Counted from the first letter of the stretch, positions 1 to 9,839 are shown. The stretch: DNA of 64,000 nucleotides from Eubacterium sp. (GCA_024687845.1 JAILEL010000295.1:1-64000); one strand, 5' to 3'. Notes: a model not told the origin generated them from the sequence alone. Program-made: numbers and translations.

Positions 1-1307
1 GGAGATGTCTCAAGTCTTACAAGTACTACCTTCTCTCCCTTAGCAGCCCAAGCAACAGCGTCATCAGCTGTAAATACAACCTTACCACAAGCAGCACCAG
101 GAGAAGCTCCAAGTCCCTTTCCAAGTGGTGTAGCAGCCTTAAGTGCTTTAGCATCAAACTGTGGGTGAAGAAGTGTATCAAGGTTACGAGGATCGATCAT
201 AGCAACTGCTTCTTCAGGTGTCTTATGTCCTTCATCAACAAGGTCACAAGCAATCTTCAGAGCAGCAGGAGCTGTTCTCTTACCATTTCTACACTGAAGC
301 ATGAAAAGCTTCTTATTCTCTACTGTAAATTCCATATCCTGCATATCATGGTAGTGATTCTCAAGTGTATCACAAACCTTAAGGAAATCAGCATATGCTT
401 CTGGGAATTCCTTCTCCATCTGAGCGATTGGCATAGGTGTACGAACACCAGCAACAACGTCCTCGCCCTGTGCGTTGATAAGGAACTCACCCATGAGCTT
501 GTTCTCACCTGTTGCAGGATCTCTTGTAAATGCAACACCTGTACCTGATTCATTATTGAGGTTACCAAATACCATAGGCATTACGTTTACAGCTGTTCCC
601 CATGAATAAGGGATGTCGTTATCACGACGATATACATTTGCACGAGGATTATCCCATGAACGGAATACAGCCTCGATAGCAAGTTTAAGCTGCTGAACAG
701 GATCTGAAGGGAAATCCTCTCCTAACTGATTCTTGTACTCAGCCTTAAACTGTTCTGCGAGTGTCTTCAGGTCTTCTGCTGTAAGGTCAACGTCGAACTT
801 AACGCCCTTCTCTTCCTTCATCTTGTCGATAAGTTGCTCGAAATACTTCTTACCAACTTCCATAACTACATCAGAGAACATCTGAATGAATCTTCTATAT
901 GAATCATAAACGAATCTTTCAAAAGCTGGATCTGGGTTACCCTTAATCATAGCTTCAACAACTTCATCATTAAGACCAAGGTTAAGGATCGTATCCATCA
1001 TACCAGGCATAGAAGCTCTTGCTCCTGAACGAACTGATACAAGAAGAGGATTGTTAAGATCACCAAACTTCTTGCCGTTGATCTCTTCCATCTTTGCTAC
1101 ACCTTCCATAGCCTGAGCCATGATTTCATCGTTAATCTTGCGTCCGTCCTCATAGTACTGAGTACATGCCTCTGTAGTAATTGTGAATCCCTGTGGAACT
1201 GGAAGACCGATACTTGTCATCTCTGCAAGGTTAGCTCCCTTACCACCGAGAAGATTACGCATGGTCATGTCGCCTTCGCTAAACATATAGACCCATTTGT
1301 TTGCCAT
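1..1307 (-). CDS. ppdK: Pyruvate, phosphate dikinase, N-terminal part (runs off window)
   Basis: Pyruvate phosphate dikinase interconverts pyruvate + ATP + Pi and PEP + AMP + PPi in the cytoplasm; in anaerobes it serves PPi-linked glycolysis or PEP formation. About 435 N-terminal codons are present and the frame is open to the window edge. The N-terminus (MANKWVYMFSEG, then LLGGKGANLAEM) and the SVRSGARASMPGMMDTILNLG segment are hallmark parts of the nucleotide-binding domain. The last visible residues (LGASPGAACGKVVF) begin the phosphohistidine domain, so the catalytic His and the PEP-binding barrel lie outside. The start ATG follows a strong AGGAGG site about 11 bases upstream, and a TGTTATAAT extended -10 lies further up. 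It is transcribed away from glyQS, with a terminator between them. Identification is secure. Confidence 0.97.
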   Translation of the reverse strand, partial: MANKWVYMFSEGDMTMRNLLGGKGANLAEMTSIGLPVPQGFTITTEACTQYYEDGRKINDEIMAQAMEGVAKMEEINGKKFGDLNNPLLVSVRSGARASMPGMMDTILNLGLNDEVVEAMIKGNPDPAFERFVYDSYRRFIQMFSDVVMEVGKKYFEQLIDKMKEEKGVKFDVDLTAEDLKTLAEQFKAEYKNQLGEDFPSDPVQQLKLAIEAVFRSWDNPRANVYRRDNDIPYSWGTAVNVMPMVFGNLNNESGTGVAFTRDPATGENKLMGEFLINAQGEDVVAGVRTPMPIAQMEKEFPEAYADFLKVCDTLENHYHDMQDMEFTVENKKLFMLQCRNGKRTAPAALKIACDLVDEGHKTPEEAVAMIDPRNLDTLLHPQFDAKALKAATPLGKGLGASPGAACGKVVFTADDAVAWAAKGEKVVLVRLETS

Positions 1308-1380
1308 TTTGTCTAGTACCTCCTAAAAAAATTAATATTATTTTCGGATTTTTGATTAACAAAAGTCCGTAACTGCTAGG

Positions 1381-1389
1381 ATTATAACA
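1381..1389 (-). promoter_or_regulatory. Extended -10 promoter element for ppdK
   Basis: On the minus strand the sequence reads TGTTATAAT, a perfect -10 hexamer preceded by the TGn extension. The hexamer 17 bases upstream (TTCATT) is a poor -35, which is usual for extended -10 promoters. Transcription would start near 1375 and give a leader of about 70 bases. An identical TGTTATAAT element precedes the gene that starts at 41489. Confidence 0.5.
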
Positions 1390-1461
1390 TAAAGAATTAC
1401 ATAAATGAATAACAAATTACAGATTTTTTTTCATTATTTTTACAAATATATTACAAAACTC

Positions 1462-1524
1462 AAAAAAACACCTCATATGCCCTTATAGGGCACCTTCCCA
1501 TTTAAGGGAAGGTAATAGAAGTGT
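1462..1524 (-). terminator. Rho-independent terminator of glyQS, with a three-way junction
   Basis: Right after the glyQS stop the transcript can fold an outer 7-bp stem (1518-1524 with 1468-1474, one G-U pair) that encloses two perfect hairpins: an 8-bp ACCTTCCC/GGGAAGGT stem (1492-1513) and a GCCC/GGGC stem (1479-1491). A run of seven U (1462-1468) follows. The T-run lies on the minus-strand side, so it ends glyQS transcription upstream of ppdK. Confidence 0.8.
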
Positions 1525-2931
1525 TTAGAAAGCAAGCTTTTCTTCAAAGTATGCTTTAAGATCTTCAATTTTAATTCTTTCCTGCTCCATGGTATCACGG
1601 TCACGTACTGTAACAGATCCATCTTCTTCAGAATCGAAATCATATGTGATGCAGAAAGGTGTTCCGATTTCATCCTGACGACGATATCTCTTACCGATGG
1701 CACCTCTGTCATCATATTCACAGTTCCAGTATTTGCTAAGCTCTGCATAAACTTTATCAGCACCTTCAGCAAGCTTCTTGGAAAGTGGGAACACACCAAT
1801 CTTTACTGGTGCTATTGCAGGATGGAAATGAAGAACTGTACGTACATCATTCTTTTCTGCATCAAGCACTTCCTCATCATATGCTTCACAGAGGAATGCA
1901 AGCGTTACACGGTCAGCACCAAGTGATGGCTCAACAACATAAGGAATGTATTTTTCATGTGTTTCATCATCAAAATACTCCATAGGTTCACCAGATGTAT
2001 TCTGATGCTGTGTAAGATCATAGTCAGTACGTGAAGCAATTCCCCAAAGCTCACCCCAGTCAGTGAATGGGAATGCATATTCAATATCTGTAGTATGATC
2101 ACTGTAGAAAGAAAGCTCCTCAGGATCATGGTCACGAAGTCTCAGATTCTCTTCATTTATTCCAAGAGATTTAAGCCAGTTAAAGCAGAATGCTCTCCAA
2201 TATTCAAACCACTCTGTCTGAGTTCCAGGCTTGCAGAAGAATTCAAGCTCCATCTGTTCAAACTCTCTTGTTCTGAATGTAAAGTTACCAGGTGTTATTT
2301 CATTTCTAAATGATTTACCAACCTGTCCTATACCAAAAGGCACCTTTTTACGTGAAGTTCTCTGAACATTTTTAAAGTTTACGAAAATACCCTGAGCAGT
2401 TTCTGGTCTGAGATAAACTGTATTCTTAGCATCTTCAGTTACACCCTGGAATGTCTTAAACATAAGGTTAAACTGTCTGATTCCTGTAAAGTTATGTTTT
2501 CCACATGATGGACATGGTACATTATGCTCTTCGATGAATTTCTCCATTTCCTCATTGGACCATCCATCTACAGATGAAGTAAGTTCTATACCATTTTCAG
2601 CGGCAAATGCTTCGATAACCTGATCAGCTCTGAATCTTTCATGACATTCCTTACAATCCATAAGAGGATCAGAAAAACTTCCAAGGTGACCAGAAGCAAT
2701 CCAAGTCTGAGGATTCATAAGAATAGCTGTATCTACACCTACATTATAAGGGCATTCCTGAATGAATTTTTTCCACCATGCCTTCTTTACATTATTCTTA
2801 AGTTCAACACCAAGATTACCATAGTCCCATGTATTTGCAAGACCACCATATATCTCAGAACCCGGATATACAAAACCTCTTGATTTTGCAAGAGATATTA
2901 TTTTCTCCATTGTTTTTTCTGATCTGTCCAT
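1525..2931 (-). CDS. glyQS: Glycine--tRNA ligase, homodimeric type
   Basis: Charges tRNA-Gly with glycine using ATP, in the cytoplasm. The 468-residue protein is of the homodimeric class II type (about 460 residues in Firmicutes), not the alpha2-beta2 glyQ/glyS type. It opens with a [21 protein letters not shown] segment typical of the family and carries the class II motif 2 region [17 protein letters not shown]. The C-terminal anticodon-binding domain is complete and ends in [19 protein letters not shown] site precedes the ATG. It follows the lipoprotein gene by 60 bases and ends in a strong terminator. I see no T-box leader in that short gap, so it is probably co-transcribed with recO and the lipoprotein gene. 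Confidence 0.97.
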   Translation of the reverse strand: MDRSEKTMEKIISLAKSRGFVYPGSEIYGGLANTWDYGNLGVELKNNVKKAWWKKFIQECPYNVGVDTAILMNPQTWIASGHLGSFSDPLMDCKECHERFRADQVIEAFAAENGIELTSSVDGWSNEEMEKFIEEHNVPCPSCGKHNFTGIRQFNLMFKTFQGVTEDAKNTVYLRPETAQGIFVNFKNVQRTSRKKVPFGIGQVGKSFRNEITPGNFTFRTREFEQMELEFFCKPGTQTEWFEYWRAFCFNWLKSLGINEENLRLRDHDPEELSFYSDHTTDIEYAFPFTDWGELWGIASRTDYDLTQHQNTSGEPMEYFDDETHEKYIPYVVEPSLGADRVTLAFLCEAYDEEVLDAEKNDVRTVLHFHPAIAPVKIGVFPLSKKLAEGADKVYAELSKYWNCEYDDRGAIGKRYRRQDEIGTPFCITYDFDSEEDGSVTVRDRDTMEQERIKIEDLKAYFEEKLAF

Positions 2932-2991
2932 TTGTTTTTCCTCCTCTATTTCTTAAAAAAATTTAAATACATAAAAAATCTGTAATTAACT

Positions 2992-3864
2992 CTAATAATC
3001 AAAATTGAAAACTATAACTGCCTTTCCATCTCCAGCTGCTTTAGCTGTATTCTGGTCAATAGCATCAGCGTGACGGTTTGTATAGAGCAGTTTACCACTG
3101 TTGAAAACGAATCTGTAGTCTAAATCAGTTACGATCATTTTAAGATCAGTAGGACTAATAGTATCTGCTTCAACAACTTCATTACTAAGAGCATTTGTCA
3201 TTGTTGCTACTGCATCAGTTACAGTTGCAGTTTCTGTTGCAGTTTCTGTTGCAGTATCTTCTATATCATCTCCAAGTAATTCTTTCTCAAGTTCCTCCAG
3301 GTCTGACAGGTCATATCCTGCAGCAGCAAGTTCTTCCTCAGAGATATTTTCTATATCTTCTTTTGTAAGCTGATTAGCATCTGTTTTAGTAGCTTCAGCA
3401 GCTTTTTCAGCAGCTGCCTTTGCTGCTTCTTCTATAGCTATATCATTTGCAGCTTTTGCATTATAATCAACTATCTGAAGGTCGAGACCGTTAAAACTAT
3501 TATATGCATCAAGGTCGGTATATTGAATAGCAGTACGAACCAGATTATTATCATTTTTATATTCAAGAAATGTAATCTTATTAGTTCCTTCTTCAGTATT
3601 AAAATCATCAATTTGTTTCTGAATATAGCTTTCCAGTGAGCTTGTATCAATTCCTGAGCCACTATAATTCTCACAGGCAATTTCGGTAACTACTCCATTA
3701 GGGCTGAACTTGATAGTGTTTTCAGTTACATCTCCTATCATTGATGCCTGAACAACAGGGGTTGTATCAACAACCGTCTCTTCTGTCTTCTTGCCACATG
3801 AAACAAGGCTAAAAGTAGTAAACAAAACCAAAATCGTACTGATTTTTTTTAATTGTTTTCTCAT
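2992..3864 (-). CDS. Putative lipoprotein, function unknown
   Basis: This is a 290-residue lipoprotein. A basic N-terminus (MRKQLKKIST) is followed by a hydrophobic stretch and a lipobox LVSC, so the mature protein should be lipidated at Cys22 and anchored outside the membrane. I chose the ATG at 3864, which has an AGAAGG site, over an upstream in-frame start that would bury the signal peptide. The middle is rich in Ala/Glu and includes a TATETATETAT tract encoded by a 12-bp tandem repeat. The C-terminus (YRFVFNSGKLLYTNRH) looks globular. No catalytic motif is recognised. It lies between recO and glyQS, so it is presumably expressed with them. Confidence 0.8.
   Translation of the reverse strand: MRKQLKKISTILVLFTTFSLVSCGKKTEETVVDTTPVVQASMIGDVTENTIKFSPNGVVTEIACENYSGSGIDTSSLESYIQKQIDDFNTEEGTNKITFLEYKNDNNLVRTAIQYTDLDAYNSFNGLDLQIVDYNAKAANDIAIEEAAKAAAEKAAEATKTDANQLTKEDIENISEEELAAAGYDLSDLEELEKELLGDDIEDTATETATETATVTDAVATMTNALSNEVVEADTISPTDLKMIVTDLDYRFVFNSGKLLYTNRHADAIDQNTAKAAGDGKAVIVFNFDY
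3221..3254. repeat. Short 12-bp tandem repeat inside the lipoprotein gene
   Basis: Two perfect copies of TTTCTGTTGCAG (3231-3242 and 3243-3254) plus a degenerate partial copy on the left encode the Thr-Ala-Thr-Glu repeats of the lipoprotein. The unit is a multiple of three, so copy-number change would keep the frame. Confidence 0.75.
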
Positions 3865-3967
3865 TATTTTTCCTTCTTTTTGTAAATATGAGTTACTACT
3901 TATTACATACTTCAAAAACATCAGTAAATCCATGTTATGAAGGTACAAAATAGTAACAAGCGCCATT

Positions 3968-4711
3968 CTAACATAATGGTTTTAATATATCAAGTGATTT
4001 GAAATGTCTGTCAATATGAATTGGAAGGTATCTTTTCAGAACCTTTTCAAGTTCGTTACATGTATTTATTGAAACGTCAAAAGAATACACCGCACCAATA
4101 TCTCTGCTTAGTATATATCTGATTGCATAGATCGCATCATCTGATACATAGATTGCATCTTTTACATTTACAGTTTCAGAATCTGTTATCAGACCGCCTT
4201 CACGTGGACTGATATGATGCAGACCATCAGTAGCTCCGTTCTTGATGCAGCAGGTCATTTCGAGTCCAAGTCCTTCAATGTCAAGAAGCTTAAATTCAAA
4301 AATACTTTTAATAAGAGTCAGTGACTGTCTCTCAGCAAGAATAGCTTTTATCGTCACATAAAGTAGATTCAATTCATCAACGGCAGGAATTCCTTCTCTT
4401 GTAAAATATGAAATCATTTCACATGCGTATGAAGCATATGCCATTTTTTCTATATCCTTAGAAAGATTCATGAACATCTCTGATATTTCTACATTTTTTA
4501 ATGTATAAGTATTTCGTCCTGGGAAAAGTGTAAAGCTCCCCATAACAAACTGCTGAGACGCAGCGGTAAATGGAGAATTCTTTTTTCTGGCTCCGTTTGC
4601 AAATACAGTAATTCTGCCAAGCTCAGGAGTAAGAATCACAAGGCGTTTATCATATTCTTTTAATTGTGTAGCTTCAAGGATTATACCTCTCGTTACAATT
4701 TCATCTACCAT
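3968..4711 (-). CDS. recO: DNA repair protein RecO
   Basis: RecO works with RecR and RecF to load RecA on SSB-coated single-stranded DNA. The 247-residue product starts MVDEIVTRGIILEATQL and has the family's OB-fold signature (EYDKRLVILTPELGRITVFANGARK), followed by the helical C-terminal domain. The clostridial-type C-terminal cysteine cluster is incomplete: only a CC pair is seen around residue 153. I prefer the ATG at 4711 with an AGGTG site over a TTG nine codons upstream, because RecO homologues begin close to this Met. The lipoprotein gene follows about 100 bases downstream. Confidence 0.92.
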   Translation of the reverse strand: MVDEIVTRGIILEATQLKEYDKRLVILTPELGRITVFANGARKKNSPFTAASQQFVMGSFTLFPGRNTYTLKNVEISEMFMNLSKDIEKMAYASYACEMISYFTREGIPAVDELNLLYVTIKAILAERQSLTLIKSIFEFKLLDIEGLGLEMTCCIKNGATDGLHHISPREGGLITDSETVNVKDAIYVSDDAIYAIRYILSRDIGAVYSFDVSINTCNELEKVLKRYLPIHIDRHFKSLDILKPLC

Positions 4712-4799
4712 AACATTCTTACACCTGATATTTTTCAAATCAATACATTAAAATATATATCGATAACACATCAAACTAACATCTTTTTTCAGGGTTATA

Positions 4800-6008
4800 T
4801 TATAGGTCTGCAGCAGTTATAGGTTTTTCAACCTTCTTTCTTGTAAGCTCCACCAAGCCGAGACCTGTAACATCAATAAAGTTTACTTTTATTTCATCTC
4901 TTGCTATTTCTGATTTCAGGTATTCAATCAGTTCAGAAGTAGCCTTAGGATCCTTCATATTTATAAAATCAACGATAATAATTCCGGAAATATTTCTCAG
5001 TCTGATGACTCTCGCTATCATCTGGGCAGCTTCTTTATTTATTTTAAGAAATATGCTTTGAACATTTTTACCATTTACAGCCTTAGATGTATTTACATCA
5101 ATAACAGTCATGGCCTCTGTAACATCTACTACAATTGATCCACCGGATTTTAAGTGAATCGTTCTGGCAAAGCCTTTCTCTATCGCTCTATCCAGACTAT
5201 ATACAAGACTGAGAGTTGTCATATCATCTTCAAACAGCTTCAGAAAAACTGTGTCCTGATATTTTTTTAATCTATCATACTCTGAAAAGGCTGTCTTCAG
5301 ATTCTCATAAATCGATTTATCATCGGTAACTATATCAAGTTTACTGAATCTACCCTTGGCAAGTAGATCACTAATTATTTCAGTCACTGAATTTCCAGCT
5401 GAATATACAAGAGTTTTTTCCATCAGATGAACGGATTTATTGATAATATGCCTCATTTTTTCAAAAAGTTCTTTTGCTTCCTTTAAGACATTTTCAATAT
5501 CTTCCTTCTCAGCAGCTGTTCTGACAATTACACCTGCATTTATATCCTTATACTCTTCTATAAGTGACTTAAAGGATTTTTTTAAACTTTCTCGTTTTTC
5601 AGAGTCGGAAATTTTCGAGGAAATCCCAATATTACCCGTTCTATTAACCACCGAGTAGATACCCTTTAGATTAATATTTGCAGTAGCTTCTGCTTTTTTT
5701 GACTTGATATAATCTTTAGAAACCTGAACGAGTATCTCGTCTCCTATATTCACTTTATCAGAATTACCATGGCGCAAAAAAATATGATTATTTTCATTAT
5801 CTGCAAGCGGATAATATAAATAATCACTCGTTCCAATATTTAAAAATACTGCATCGATTGATTTAATCTTATTGACAACTTTTGCAGTATATATATTTCC
5901 GACTATACTGGACTTATCTAAAAAATGTACCTTAACTAATCTTTCTTCTTCAAAAAGAAAGGCCATTTTCTTATTTTTATATTCAGTTATAAGAAAACGA
6001 CCTTCCAT
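4800..6008 (-). CDS. rng: Ribonuclease E/G family endoribonuclease
   Basis: Endoribonuclease of the RNase G/E family, expected to process rRNA and decay mRNA in single-stranded AU-rich sites. An S1-like RNA-binding domain lies near residues 35-125. The catalytic DNase I-like subdomain shows both metal-binding aspartates in EAMTVIDVNTSK and GIIIVDFINM. The 402-residue protein ends shortly after the VTGLGLVELTRKK segment. The CPxCxG zinc-link that makes dimers in E. coli RNase E/G is therefore absent. The start follows a GAGGTGAT site. It precedes recO by about 90 bases. Confidence 0.93.
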   Translation of the reverse strand: MEGRFLITEYKNKKMAFLFEEERLVKVHFLDKSSIVGNIYTAKVVNKIKSIDAVFLNIGTSDYLYYPLADNENNHIFLRHGNSDKVNIGDEILVQVSKDYIKSKKAEATANINLKGIYSVVNRTGNIGISSKISDSEKRESLKKSFKSLIEEYKDINAGVIVRTAAEKEDIENVLKEAKELFEKMRHIINKSVHLMEKTLVYSAGNSVTEIISDLLAKGRFSKLDIVTDDKSIYENLKTAFSEYDRLKKYQDTVFLKLFEDDMTTLSLVYSLDRAIEKGFARTIHLKSGGSIVVDVTEAMTVIDVNTSKAVNGKNVQSIFLKINKEAAQMIARVIRLRNISGIIIVDFINMKDPKATSELIEYLKSEIARDEIKVNFIDVTGLGLVELTRKKVEKPITAADL

Positions 6009-6028
6009 ATTATCACCTCTTAGATATA

Positions 6029-7393
6029 TTAATTCTTAAACGAATGAACTGGAGCTGGTATTCTTCCAACTCGATTTACGAAATCAGCGCAGCCGAACTT
6101 GCTCACCGGCATAACTGGAGCTTCACCAAGAAGTCCTCCAAATACTGCTCTGTCACCTACATCCTTACCAGCTATTGGCATGATACGAACAGCAGTTGTC
6201 TTCTGATTAATCATTCCGATTGCCATTTCATCAGCAATAATACCTGATATTGTAGTTGCTGGTGTATCACCAGGAATAGCAATCATATCAAGTCCTACAG
6301 AGCATACACATGTCATAGCTTCAAGCTTTTCAATAGTAAGTGCACCAGCTTCTACAGCTTTTATCATACCCTGATCCTCAGAAACAGGAATAAATGCACC
6401 TGATAGTCCACCTACATATGAAGATGCCATGATACCGCCCTTTTTAACCTGATCATTCAAAAGCGCAAGTGCAGCTGTTGTACCAGGAGCTCCGGCATAT
6501 TCAAGACCAATCTCACAGAGTATATCAGCTACAGAATCTCCTATAGCAGGAGTTGGAGCAAGTGAAAGATCCACAATTCCGAAAGGAACGCCTAGTTTCT
6601 CAGATGCTTCTCTTGCAACTAACTGGCCAACTCTGGTTATCTTGAAGGCTGTCTTCTTGATTGTCTCACAAAGAACCTCGAAGCTTTCTCCTCTAACCTG
6701 TTCAAGAGCAGTTTTAACAACTCCAGGTCCAGAAACACCAACATTTATAACACAATCACCTTCGGTAACACCGTGAAATGCGCCTGCCATGAAAGGATTA
6801 TCATCCGGTGCATTACAGAATACTACGAATTTTGCTGTTCCGAAACTGTCTCTTTCCTTAGTAAGCTCTGCAGTTTCCTTGATTTTTTCTCCAATCAATC
6901 TAACCGCATCCATATCGATTCCAGTTTTAGTAGAACCACAGTTTACAGATGAACATACCAGGTCAGTCTGTGAAAGAGCCTGAGGAATGGATTCTATAAG
7001 AAGCTTGTCAGCTTCAGTCATTCCTTTTGAAACAAGTGCAGAATAACCACCCAGGAAATTAACTCCAACCTCTTTTGCAGCTCTGTCCAGAGTTTTTGCA
7101 ATGCTTACAAAATCCTCCACAGTCTTACAAACAGAACCCCCCACTAAAGCAACGGGAGTAACAGATATTCTCTTGTTAACTATAGGAATTCCATACATGG
7201 ATGTGATTTCTTCACCTGTCTTAACAAGATTCTTAGCCTTTGTAGTGATTTTTTTATATATTTTATCATTAGTCTCCTCAATTGTGCTTCCGATACAATC
7301 AAGCAGACTGATCCCCATAGTAATAGTTCTGACGTCAAAATTCATACGTTGAACCATTTCATTAGTTTCTAATACTTCATCTAATGTAATCAT
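6029..7393 (-). CDS. PFL family protein (UPF0210/DUF711)
   Basis: This is a 454-residue UPF0210/DUF711 protein, a family distantly related to glycyl-radical enzymes in fold but without a known reaction. The N-terminus ([19 protein letters not shown]) and the glycine-rich segments [12 protein letters not shown] and [16 protein letters not shown] are typical. No glycyl-radical loop is visible. It lies 41 bases downstream of a 90-residue ACT-domain gene. That pairing is conserved across Firmicutes and some archaea and suggests the ACT protein regulates this one. The ATG has an AAGGAAG site. It may be co-transcribed with rng. Confidence 0.93.
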   Translation of the reverse strand: MITLDEVLETNEMVQRMNFDVRTITMGISLLDCIGSTIEETNDKIYKKITTKAKNLVKTGEEITSMYGIPIVNKRISVTPVALVGGSVCKTVEDFVSIAKTLDRAAKEVGVNFLGGYSALVSKGMTEADKLLIESIPQALSQTDLVCSSVNCGSTKTGIDMDAVRLIGEKIKETAELTKERDSFGTAKFVVFCNAPDDNPFMAGAFHGVTEGDCVINVGVSGPGVVKTALEQVRGESFEVLCETIKKTAFKITRVGQLVAREASEKLGVPFGIVDLSLAPTPAIGDSVADILCEIGLEYAGAPGTTAALALLNDQVKKGGIMASSYVGGLSGAFIPVSEDQGMIKAVEAGALTIEKLEAMTCVCSVGLDMIAIPGDTPATTISGIIADEMAIGMINQKTTAVRIMPIAGKDVGDRAVFGGLLGEAPVMPVSKFGCADFVNRVGRIPAPVHSFKN

Positions 7394-7434
7394 GTCTTCT
7401 TCCTTTTATATATTTAATGATGTGATAAGAATAA

Positions 7435-7707
7435 TTAGATACGGTGCATCATCTCAAAGATTTCTTCCTTCTGAGCTTTGATCTGTACTCCGATTTCATC
7501 TCCAAGTGAAGCCAGCTCATCACAGAGCTCTCTATGATTCTTCATTGACTTGGAAGTATCCACAAGCATCATCATATTAAAATATCCCTGCATTGTAGTC
7601 TGAGTAATATCATTAATATTTATATTATTGCTAGCCAGATAATTACAAACCTTTGCTATGATACCAACTGCGTCTTTACCAACTACGGTAATTATTGTCT
7701 TGTCCAT
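7435..7707 (-). CDS. ACT domain-containing protein (UPF0237)
   Basis: A 90-residue stand-alone ACT-domain protein of the UPF0237 family. The sequence starts MDKTIITVVGKDAVGIIAKVC, the usual beta-alpha-beta opening of ACT domains, and contains the N-x-N-I-x-D-I stretch typical of the ligand-binding edge. It most likely binds a small ligand such as an amino acid and acts as a regulatory partner of the PFL-family protein encoded right downstream. An AGAAGG site lies 10 bases before the ATG. Confidence 0.93.
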   Translation of the reverse strand: MDKTIITVVGKDAVGIIAKVCNYLASNNININDITQTTMQGYFNMMMLVDTSKSMKNHRELCDELASLGDEIGVQIKAQKEEIFEMMHRI

Positions 7708-7755
7708 TTTATATGTCCCTTCTTTTAGTTTATTACTAGTTAGTAACTATAGTTA

Positions 7756-8553
7756 CTATAATTCTACAATATCAGAGCACTCACTTCGTGGGGCAACCCC
7801 AAGGTTAAAATCCCTGACATCGCTGGTAAATGCATTATCCTGAATAATCTGTTTAACGGTTTCAAATGCAAGTGCAGGATAATTATTTTTATCAGATAAA
7901 TGTCCCAGTGAGATACATTTTACTTTTTCATGAAGCAGTCTTTTTATGAGTGATCCTCCTGCCTCATTAGATAGATGGCCTCTATCTCCTTTTATTCTCT
8001 GCTTTAGAGGATATGGATATGGCCCAACTTCAAGCATTCTCACATCGTGATTAGCTTCTATCAGCATATATTCACTTTCACTCAGAAAATCCACAAGAAA
8101 ATCATCATAGATCCCTAAGTCTGTAGCAAAGGCCGCTTTTTTACCACTATTTTCAAATGTATAAGAAACCGGATCATTTGCATCATGGGATATGCTATGT
8201 GTATTTACTCTTATATCGCCTATATAGAAATCTGAATCATTTTTAATAGGTTTCAAAAGATTATAATCAAAGGTTCCGAGTGAGCTTGTTGTCATTATTC
8301 CATCAATAGTGCCATAAGTAGCATAGACGGGAAGATGATATTTTCTTGAAATAACACCAAGACTTTTTATATGATCAATATGTTCATGGGTTATAAGAAG
8401 TGCATTCACTTCTGACAGCTTAACATCGGCTTTTTTCAGACCTTCTTCAATTCTTTTCATGCTTATACCGGCATCTAAAAGAATTGAAGTATCAGAATTG
8501 CCAATATAATAAGAATTTCCCGAACTGCCACTGGCAATACTCATTACCCTCAT
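7756..8553 (-). CDS. MBL-fold metallo-hydrolase, WalJ/YycJ-like
   Basis: A 265-residue metallo-beta-lactamase-fold hydrolase. The opening (MRVMSIASGSSGNSYYIG) and LLITHEHIDHIKSL, with its HxHxDH zinc motif, match the YycJ/WalJ family of probable 5'-3' exonucleases or phosphodiesterases. In Bacillus walJ sits with the walRK operon; here it does not. Later metal ligands are visible (THSISHDANDP, EANHD and a final LGHLS). Its ATG overlaps the ilvA stop by 4 bases, so translation is probably coupled. The exact substrate is not known. Confidence 0.88.
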   Translation of the reverse strand: MRVMSIASGSSGNSYYIGNSDTSILLDAGISMKRIEEGLKKADVKLSEVNALLITHEHIDHIKSLGVISRKYHLPVYATYGTIDGIMTTSSLGTFDYNLLKPIKNDSDFYIGDIRVNTHSISHDANDPVSYTFENSGKKAAFATDLGIYDDFLVDFLSESEYMLIEANHDVRMLEVGPYPYPLKQRIKGDRGHLSNEAGGSLIKRLLHEKVKCISLGHLSDKNNYPALAFETVKQIIQDNAFTSDVRDFNLGVAPRSECSDIVEL

Positions 8554-9773
8554 AATACTGCTTTAGGACTCTTATCTAAAGGTCTGTATCCAAGGTCTTT
8601 CAGAACATTTACAATTTTTTCTTTATGTTCAGGTCCAAATGCTTCAAGAGTTATTATTAACTCAACGGCAGCATTTCTATTAAGAGATACAAACTGATTA
8701 TGATCAAGCTTAATAATGTTACCCTGCTGTTCTGCGATTATATGTGAAACCTTTTCCAGTTCACCCGGCTTATCTGGAAGAAGAACTGATACAGTAAATA
8801 TTCTGCTTCTTGCTATAAGACCGTGTTGAACCACGGATGAAAGAGTAATTATATCCATGTTTCCACCGGATATTATTGCTGCAACCTTTTTATTCTCTGG
8901 CTTAAGATGCTTAAGTGCAGCAACTGCAAGAAGACCAGAGTTTTCAGCTATCATCTTATGATTTTCTATCATATCAAGAAATGCAACTATGAGTTCACTA
9001 TCATCAATTAAGATAATATCATCAAGATATTTCTGAATGTATGGAAAGATATTTGAACCCGGAGTTTTAACAGCTGTACCATCAGCTATAGTATTAACTC
9101 CATCCAGGGTTGTAACCTCTCCGTTTTTAAGAGATGTCTTCATACAGGCTGCACCTGAAGGTTCTACACCAATTACTTTGATGGATGGATTTAACATTTT
9201 AGCAAGGGCTGAAACTCCTGTTGCAAGTCCGCCTCCACCAATAGGAACAAGAATTGTATCAATAAATGGCTGTTCCTTAAGGATTTCCATAGCAACAGTA
9301 CTCTGACCGGTAGCAACCTCCAGATCATCAAATGGATGAATAAAGGTTATTCCCTTTTCTTCTGCTAACTTAAGTGCGTATTGACAAGATTCATCATATA
9401 CATCCCCATACAGAATAACCTCAGCTCCATAGCTTTTGGTTCTATTAACCTTAATAAGTGGGGTTGTTGTCGGCATTACAATGGTCGCTTTTACGCCATA
9501 TGCTTTTGCGGCATAAGCAACTCCCTGTGCATGATTACCTGCTGATGCAGTAATAAGTCCTTTCTCTCGAGCTTCGTCAGAGAGCTGACTTATCTTGTAA
9601 TATGCACCACGGATTTTATAAGCACCAGTAAGCTGCATATTCTCCGGCTTAAGAAAAACCTTATTTCCAGTCAGGTTACTGAAATATTCACTTTCTATAA
9701 GACCAGTATTACGTGCAACCTTAGAAACTATTTCATATGCTTCTTCGCATTTTTTTCTTGATAATTTATCCAT
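8550..9773 (-). CDS. ilvA: Threonine ammonia-lyase (threonine dehydratase)
   Basis: PLP enzyme that deaminates threonine to 2-oxobutanoate, the first step to isoleucine. The PLP lysine is in TGAYKIRGAY near residue 53, and the phosphate-binding glycine loop is PIGGGGLATG. The 407-residue form ends in one ACT-like domain (RIFTVSVLLPDKPGELEKVS) and resembles the short, catabolic-type IlvA/TdcB enzymes with a single C-terminal ACT domain. It could serve biosynthesis, since ilvN-ilvC lie elsewhere in this window. A GGAGAG site precedes the ATG. The downstream MBL gene overlaps by 4 bases. Confidence 0.95.
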   Translation of the reverse strand: MDKLSRKKCEEAYEIVSKVARNTGLIESEYFSNLTGNKVFLKPENMQLTGAYKIRGAYYKISQLSDEAREKGLITASAGNHAQGVAYAAKAYGVKATIVMPTTTPLIKVNRTKSYGAEVILYGDVYDESCQYALKLAEEKGITFIHPFDDLEVATGQSTVAMEILKEQPFIDTILVPIGGGGLATGVSALAKMLNPSIKVIGVEPSGAACMKTSLKNGEVTTLDGVNTIADGTAVKTPGSNIFPYIQKYLDDIILIDDSELIVAFLDMIENHKMIAENSGLLAVAALKHLKPENKKVAAIISGGNMDIITLSSVVQHGLIARSRIFTVSVLLPDKPGELEKVSHIIAEQQGNIIKLDHNQFVSLNRNAAVELIITLEAFGPEHKEKIVNVLKDLGYRPLDKSPKAVL

Positions 9774-9839
9774 TTTTTCTCTCCATATTCTGTAAGCGTT
9801 AAATTCATAGGTTCTATAATAAGAATAAATAATATGTTA

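Noticed and set aside
165..548. Plus-strand open frame of 127 codons at the left end
   Set aside because: It lies wholly within ppdK on the other strand, has no ribosome binding site and no family-like motifs. The same holds for all other plus-strand frames in the window.
2932..2991. T-box leader before glyQS
   Set aside because: The gap is only 60 bases, too short for a T-box, and no T-box core was seen.
7742..7757. 16-base palindrome AGTAACTATAGTTACT near the WalJ-like gene stop
   Set aside because: AT-rich, in a gap of under 50 bases and touching the stop codon; no promoter or terminator features go with it.
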